Of a DNA stretch of 64,000 bases, positions 60,134 through 64,000 are shown in pieces. The first letter of the stretch is position 1. Each line of letters opens with the position of its first letter. The translations under genes were made by a program, and so were the position numbers. The stretch comes from Colletotrichum lupini (taxonomy: Eukaryota; Ascomycota; Sordariomycetes; Glomerellales; Glomerellaceae): contig NC_064681.1 of NCBI RefSeq assembly GCF_023278565.1, positions 1,488,001 to 1,552,000 on the forward strand. Direction: 5' to 3'. The notes under the pieces were generated by a model, which was not told where the DNA came from, ran no database searches, and saw nothing but the letters and a program-made list of their open reading frames with translations.

Positions 60134-61371
60134 GATTGTAGTTGAACTGCGAAGACTCTTCTACCTTCCACTGTTTGGTGAATCAGATTCTCCCCGATGT
60201 GTAGCTCGCAAATCGATTGCTTTGTATTTGATTGACAAGGGGATTATAGAAAGAATTAGAACGAAGATGCTGAGGAGGGCAGTTGGGTCTGACGTTATGG
60301 AAGAGAATGACATCAGGGACGGTTGTAGAAACCGAAGTGATGGCACATGAGGCTACCGTTCGACGTACCTGCCTCCCAGCTCTTTTCTAGAAGGAACCAT
60401 ATAGATGAGATGGATTCCAGTAAAGGAAGGCAGTCACGAACATGCGCGATGGCCAATTTGAGGAAAACGAGGCAGGTCATGGCTTACTCGTACCTTCCAA
60501 GACGATCGATAAAAAGGTACCTTCCTTCATACCGTCCCAGAGCACGATCGGACGTCAAGATTTTAGCCAAGGTCATCATTGCTTGAATACTCCAAAGCAG
60601 AACCGAAGATTGTGATGTTAATAAAGCGACCTGGATCGTGTTCTTCGGAATCTAGTCTATCTTGAAGAGTGCGGCGAACTGCAGCTCGTCTAATCTTCAG
60701 TCGAAATCGTCTTTCCCCGCTCGTCCTAACATCATTTGATTTTTAGACTTTTTCTCACACACGCTCACTACAACACACCAAACTTCCATGATTATTGAAG
60801 AGGAATTTAGCAAGGCCGCTCTCACCATGTTTCATTTTTCCCCCATACTCAGGTTGGTCCGGTGGGTGTACCTTATCTCTGAAAGACCCGCTCGTTGACC
60901 TATCCGTACCTAAAGAGATAACCGCAAAATGGCTGCTTGACTCATCGCGCGTGTGACCAACACCGGCATCGTACTCGAGTTATCTTTCGCGCACTTCAAA
61001 CGCCTCAAAGACCGTGTATGCCGAGCCTCGAAACCTGTTGCGTCTCATACAGTCTTGATTGCGTTCGCGTCGCTTCAAAGCTGGGTGTTTTTTATTTGGA
61101 TAACATGTTCAAAGGTCATTTCCATCCCCAGCCCATGTCCTAATACGGCCATTACAGGCTTGTGGACAAGATTCTGATTGGCTTAGTTCATCTTTTCCCG
61201 TAGAAATCGCGAGACTGACATGTGGGAATACCTGGGATGTTGCGAGTGACTCAACCTCTTATATCATATCCACCACGTCCTTTTCGCTTTCCTTCCACAA
61301 CTACAACTGACGGACACAACATCTCGCATCAATTCGCATCAAGCCTTCTTCGGCCCTTCTTTCAGCCCATC
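60134..61371. promoter_or_regulatory. Divergent promoter region of the RING and RidA genes
   Basis: 1.24 kb between divergent starts with an AGGTACCT palindrome at 60515. The 100 bp before 61372 is CT-rich, as in a 5' UTR. No gene was recognised. Confidence 0.4.
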
Positions 61372-61870
61372 ATGTCCCGAAGAAACATCAGCTCAGGTTC
61401 TGCCTTTGAGGCACAAATCGGCTACTCCCGCGCGGTGGTCTCGGGCGATCTCATCTTTGTGTCTGGAACCACGGGGTCCGTGTCTCCCTCCAACCTCAAT
61501 CCCAGCCCACCCATTCATATCATGGTTTATAAACAACCATGTACAGTTGGGGCATATATGCTAATTAGTCCAACGGCACAGTTACAACTACGCAACAGGC
61601 GTCATATCTCCCAACATTGTCGAGCAGACGGAGCAGACGATGGAAAACATCGCCGCCGCCCTCGCCGAGGCCGGCGCCGAGATCAAGGATGTCGTGCGCG
61701 TCCGCTACATCCTCCCCGACCGCAACGACTTTCAAAAGACATGGCCGGTGCTTCAAAAGTACTTTGGCGACGTCCGCCCCGCGGCGACCATGATCCAGGC
61801 GGCGTTGATGGAGGACGTGATGAAGGTTGAGATTGAGGTCACGGCCAAGAAGGAGGCTGCCAGTTTGTAG
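61372..61870 (+). CDS. RidA/YjgF-family protein
   Basis: Two exons, 61372-61475 and 61582-61870, giving 130 aa, the normal length for the family. It starts MSRRNISSGSAFEAQIGYSRAV, with SGDLIFVSGTTG before the intron and YNYATGVISPNIVEQTEQTMENI after it. Canonical RidA trimers hydrolyse reactive enamine/imine intermediates using an Arg in a PAR[ST] motif. Here the corresponding stretch is VRPAATMIQ, so that Arg seems replaced by Ala and classical deaminase activity is doubtful; it resembles the non-catalytic Rid subfamilies. The intron donor is GTCCGT and the intron is 106 nt, the longest in the window. Confidence 0.9.
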
Positions 61871-64000
61871 TTGAAGCACTGCACTGTAGGACAACGGCTC
61901 TATAGTTCGTGTGAGAAGGTGAGGCCTTTTGGTGGCTTTCGGTCCTGCAGGGAGACTCGATACCAGAACGCCTTGCGCAGGATAATTTGGTTGTGAAGAA
62001 AACAGCCTGGTAGTGAGATATCTTGATGAGTGAGATGTGAGAGCGAATCGAAATTACCGAACTCTTGATCCGTAGATATTTCCCAATCAAAGAAGTAGTT
62101 GACCCCATTTCCAAGAGCTTATGGCCACTTCCACAAATGACAAAACGAGCTTGCCGTGACTTGCCATCGTGTAGCAAGCATAGTAACATCAAGGTATGTA
62201 CTCGTCACGACTAGAAAGCTGGAACACAGTCACAGAACGACACCAGCCTAGTTATGAGCATGGCCTGAGGGGGGCTTTGCTCCGTACTTGAACGTATTTT
62301 CAAGCTGGTGCCTTGGCCAAACCTCTTCACTTTCTCCGTCTCTCTCACCCTTGAACGACGTGTTACTATCAAGTTGAATCACAACTGTGATGAGACAAGT
62401 AGTCACTGAACCAAAAAAACGATTGTTCGTCGCTCAAATATTCAGCCACAGACTCGTGACATAAAAAATCACCCCAGGATGCCGGACTACCAATGAGTTT
62501 ATAAGTACAGCTCAATCATATCTGTAAGCGGCTCTTCAACATCCAAAGTCAGAAAGCTGCAAAGAATCAGGTCTCACTTCATGCAAGAATTGTCACCATC
62601 CCGAGAAATAAGGCCCAAAAGGTACACGGCGGGATAAGTATGCAGCCAATACCGGGTCGTTTCAACTCTATCAAGATAGAATACTGTTAGAGCAAACCCC
62701 AACATCACAGAGCGCATCATACCATGACATTCCCATCAAACTGAGGTCGTGAAAGCCTCAACCCGAGGACGGTATAACACTCGCAAACATATCAGCTCCC
62801 AGTCCAAACAGTTTTCAACGGCAACAGACGGCTAATCTCAGCCTTCAAGTCAGCCTCCAAAAGCCAAAAGGGGGCGCATTAGAACAAATACCCGAACATG
62901 GCTATTGCGGCGGCGTAGTGTAATAGCATTGAGTTGGCATATAACACAAACCTAGCATCATATAACACGCAGCCCCTGCAACTGCAACCACTTTAACCAG
63001 CCTAGCCAACCCCCTCCGAGATGAGGACTTCATACCCACGCAACTGCCGAGCTCATGGACTCGAAAAAGGAGCTATTCACTGCTGATAGCCATGCTAAGG
63101 CTGGAATAAGACCGCCAGAGGGCAACACATGCCCCCCGATATTTTGGGGTACCATACAGTGACAAAAGCCATGAATCCCCAAATCTCATGCACAATGAGA
63201 TCGATACCCAACATCGCCATGCCCAGGGTTCAGTCCAGCTCCGGGGAAGCAGACCAGCCACCCCTCCCCTCCCCTCCATCCTAGCCGCTCATTGTCCTGA
63301 GCCGAGCCAACTCGTACGACGACGACCCCCAGCACTGAAGTCATAATGGCGGGAAATGTCCCCGCCGCACGACCTCGGAGCCGAAAAGAGCTCTCTGCTT
63401 TACCTACCAAGGATACACAGAATGAGGTTGCGGGGGAAGTTGTGGTCTCGGCCCCCGTTGGGAACACAGTCAACCACCGACCAGTAACGACCCCTGTTTC
63501 CAGCCTGCCCGGCGGGCTACCTGCATGAGAATAGAACGATGGAGGGGGAAAAAAGGCCGTACCAAGGCCAACAATCAAGTCTCCATCATTCAGTCCCCCA
63601 TTACCAAGCCCACCGAGAGAATCAAAAGAATGATGTCTTTTTTCTCTCTCTGCTGTAACTCGCCGCCCTCTGACGCAAGTTTGCGACCCAGAGACCCTGA
63701 TCTTCCCGGCTGCGCGTTCTGGCCCCTCCTTCCATGCGGCGTAGCCAACCCCACGCAAGGCAGGCCGGCATGAAAACGGGGACGGGGAGACGTCATTGCC
63801 GATCCCTCTTCTCGCCCGCTCACATTCAATACCACGCGCGCAAGATAGAGACAGAGAGGCACAGAAAGTAGGCGTTGCACACACGCAAACCTGCATGTGA
63901 GAGGAAAGCTATGCATCAGATCAAGTTTTTTGGATTGAGATAGGCTTGAAAAGTTGAAGATATAAATGAGCAGTAATGGACAGTGAAATTGGAAATGCCA
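61871..64000. other. Terminal 2.1 kb without a recognised gene
   Basis: Normal composition. The longest frame (63186-63896 on minus) is Arg/Gly/Ser-rich with no domain and no splice partners, so it is not called. The last kilobase may be the 5' or 3' region of a gene beyond the window. Confidence 0.4.

Noticed and set aside
63186..63896. 236-codon open frame on minus
   Set aside because: Arg/Gly/Ser-rich, no domain, no splice context. Likely a chance frame in GC-rich DNA.

Overview
This window is nuclear DNA from a filamentous ascomycete (Pezizomycotina). The gene set fits a Sordariomycete, and a Colletotrichum-like or Verticillium-like genome is plausible but not proven. The evidence is compact genes with GT-AG introns of about 43-106 nt and CTGAC/CTAAC branch points, a dense set of fungal housekeeping genes (IRC3, MED21, RRG7, CUL1, SRF1, KRR1, an AreB/Dal80-type GATA factor), fungus-specific families (DUF3176, mitochondrial KHE, NACHT-less ankyrin proteins), and a 5.7-kb AT-rich island with the dinucleotide pattern of repeat-induced point mutation (RIP). 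Exon coordinates were worked out by hand from splice signals and reading frame.

Layout. 1-6.1 kb: a mitochondrial DEAH helicase cut by the window edge (+), then a six-exon multi-KH RNA-binding protein (-). 6.1-12.7 kb: a 6.7-kb stretch without a recognisable gene. 12.7-22 kb: a long disordered Tyr/Arg/Pro-rich protein (-), a pyrimidine 5'-nucleotidase (+), Mediator subunit MED21 (-), the mitochondrial nuclease-fold protein RRG7 (+) and a DUF3176 membrane protein (-). 24-33 kb: cullin CUL1 (-), the phospholipase D regulator SRF1 (-), a mitochondrial K+/H+ exchange-related protein (+) and a small possible tail-anchored protein (-). 34.08-39.75 kb: a RIP-degraded element bounded by 34-bp inverted repeats with a candidate 3-bp target duplication; it carries a younger, unmutated 224-bp solo-LTR-like insertion. 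43-48 kb: the GATA factor (-) and KRR1 (+).

48-55 kb: a secreted cysteine-rich protein (-), followed by three genes that look like a sulfur/persulfide module. These are an MDR oxidoreductase (-), a Blh/ETHE1-type persulfide dioxygenase (-) and a divergent YeeE/YedE-type sulfur-compound transporter (+). 55.4-58.4 kb: a membrane/ankyrin-repeat gene with two in-frame stops and a frameshift, read here as a pseudogene. 59-61.9 kb: a SAP-SWIM-RING protein (-) and a RidA-family protein (+). The last 2.1 kb has no recognisable gene.

The strongest leads are the persulfide dioxygenase/YeeE pair, which parallels a bacterial sulfide-detoxification operon, the TIR-bounded RIP island with its nested solo LTR, the decaying ankyrin gene, and a palindrome (AGGTACCT) that recurs outside predicted coding exons.
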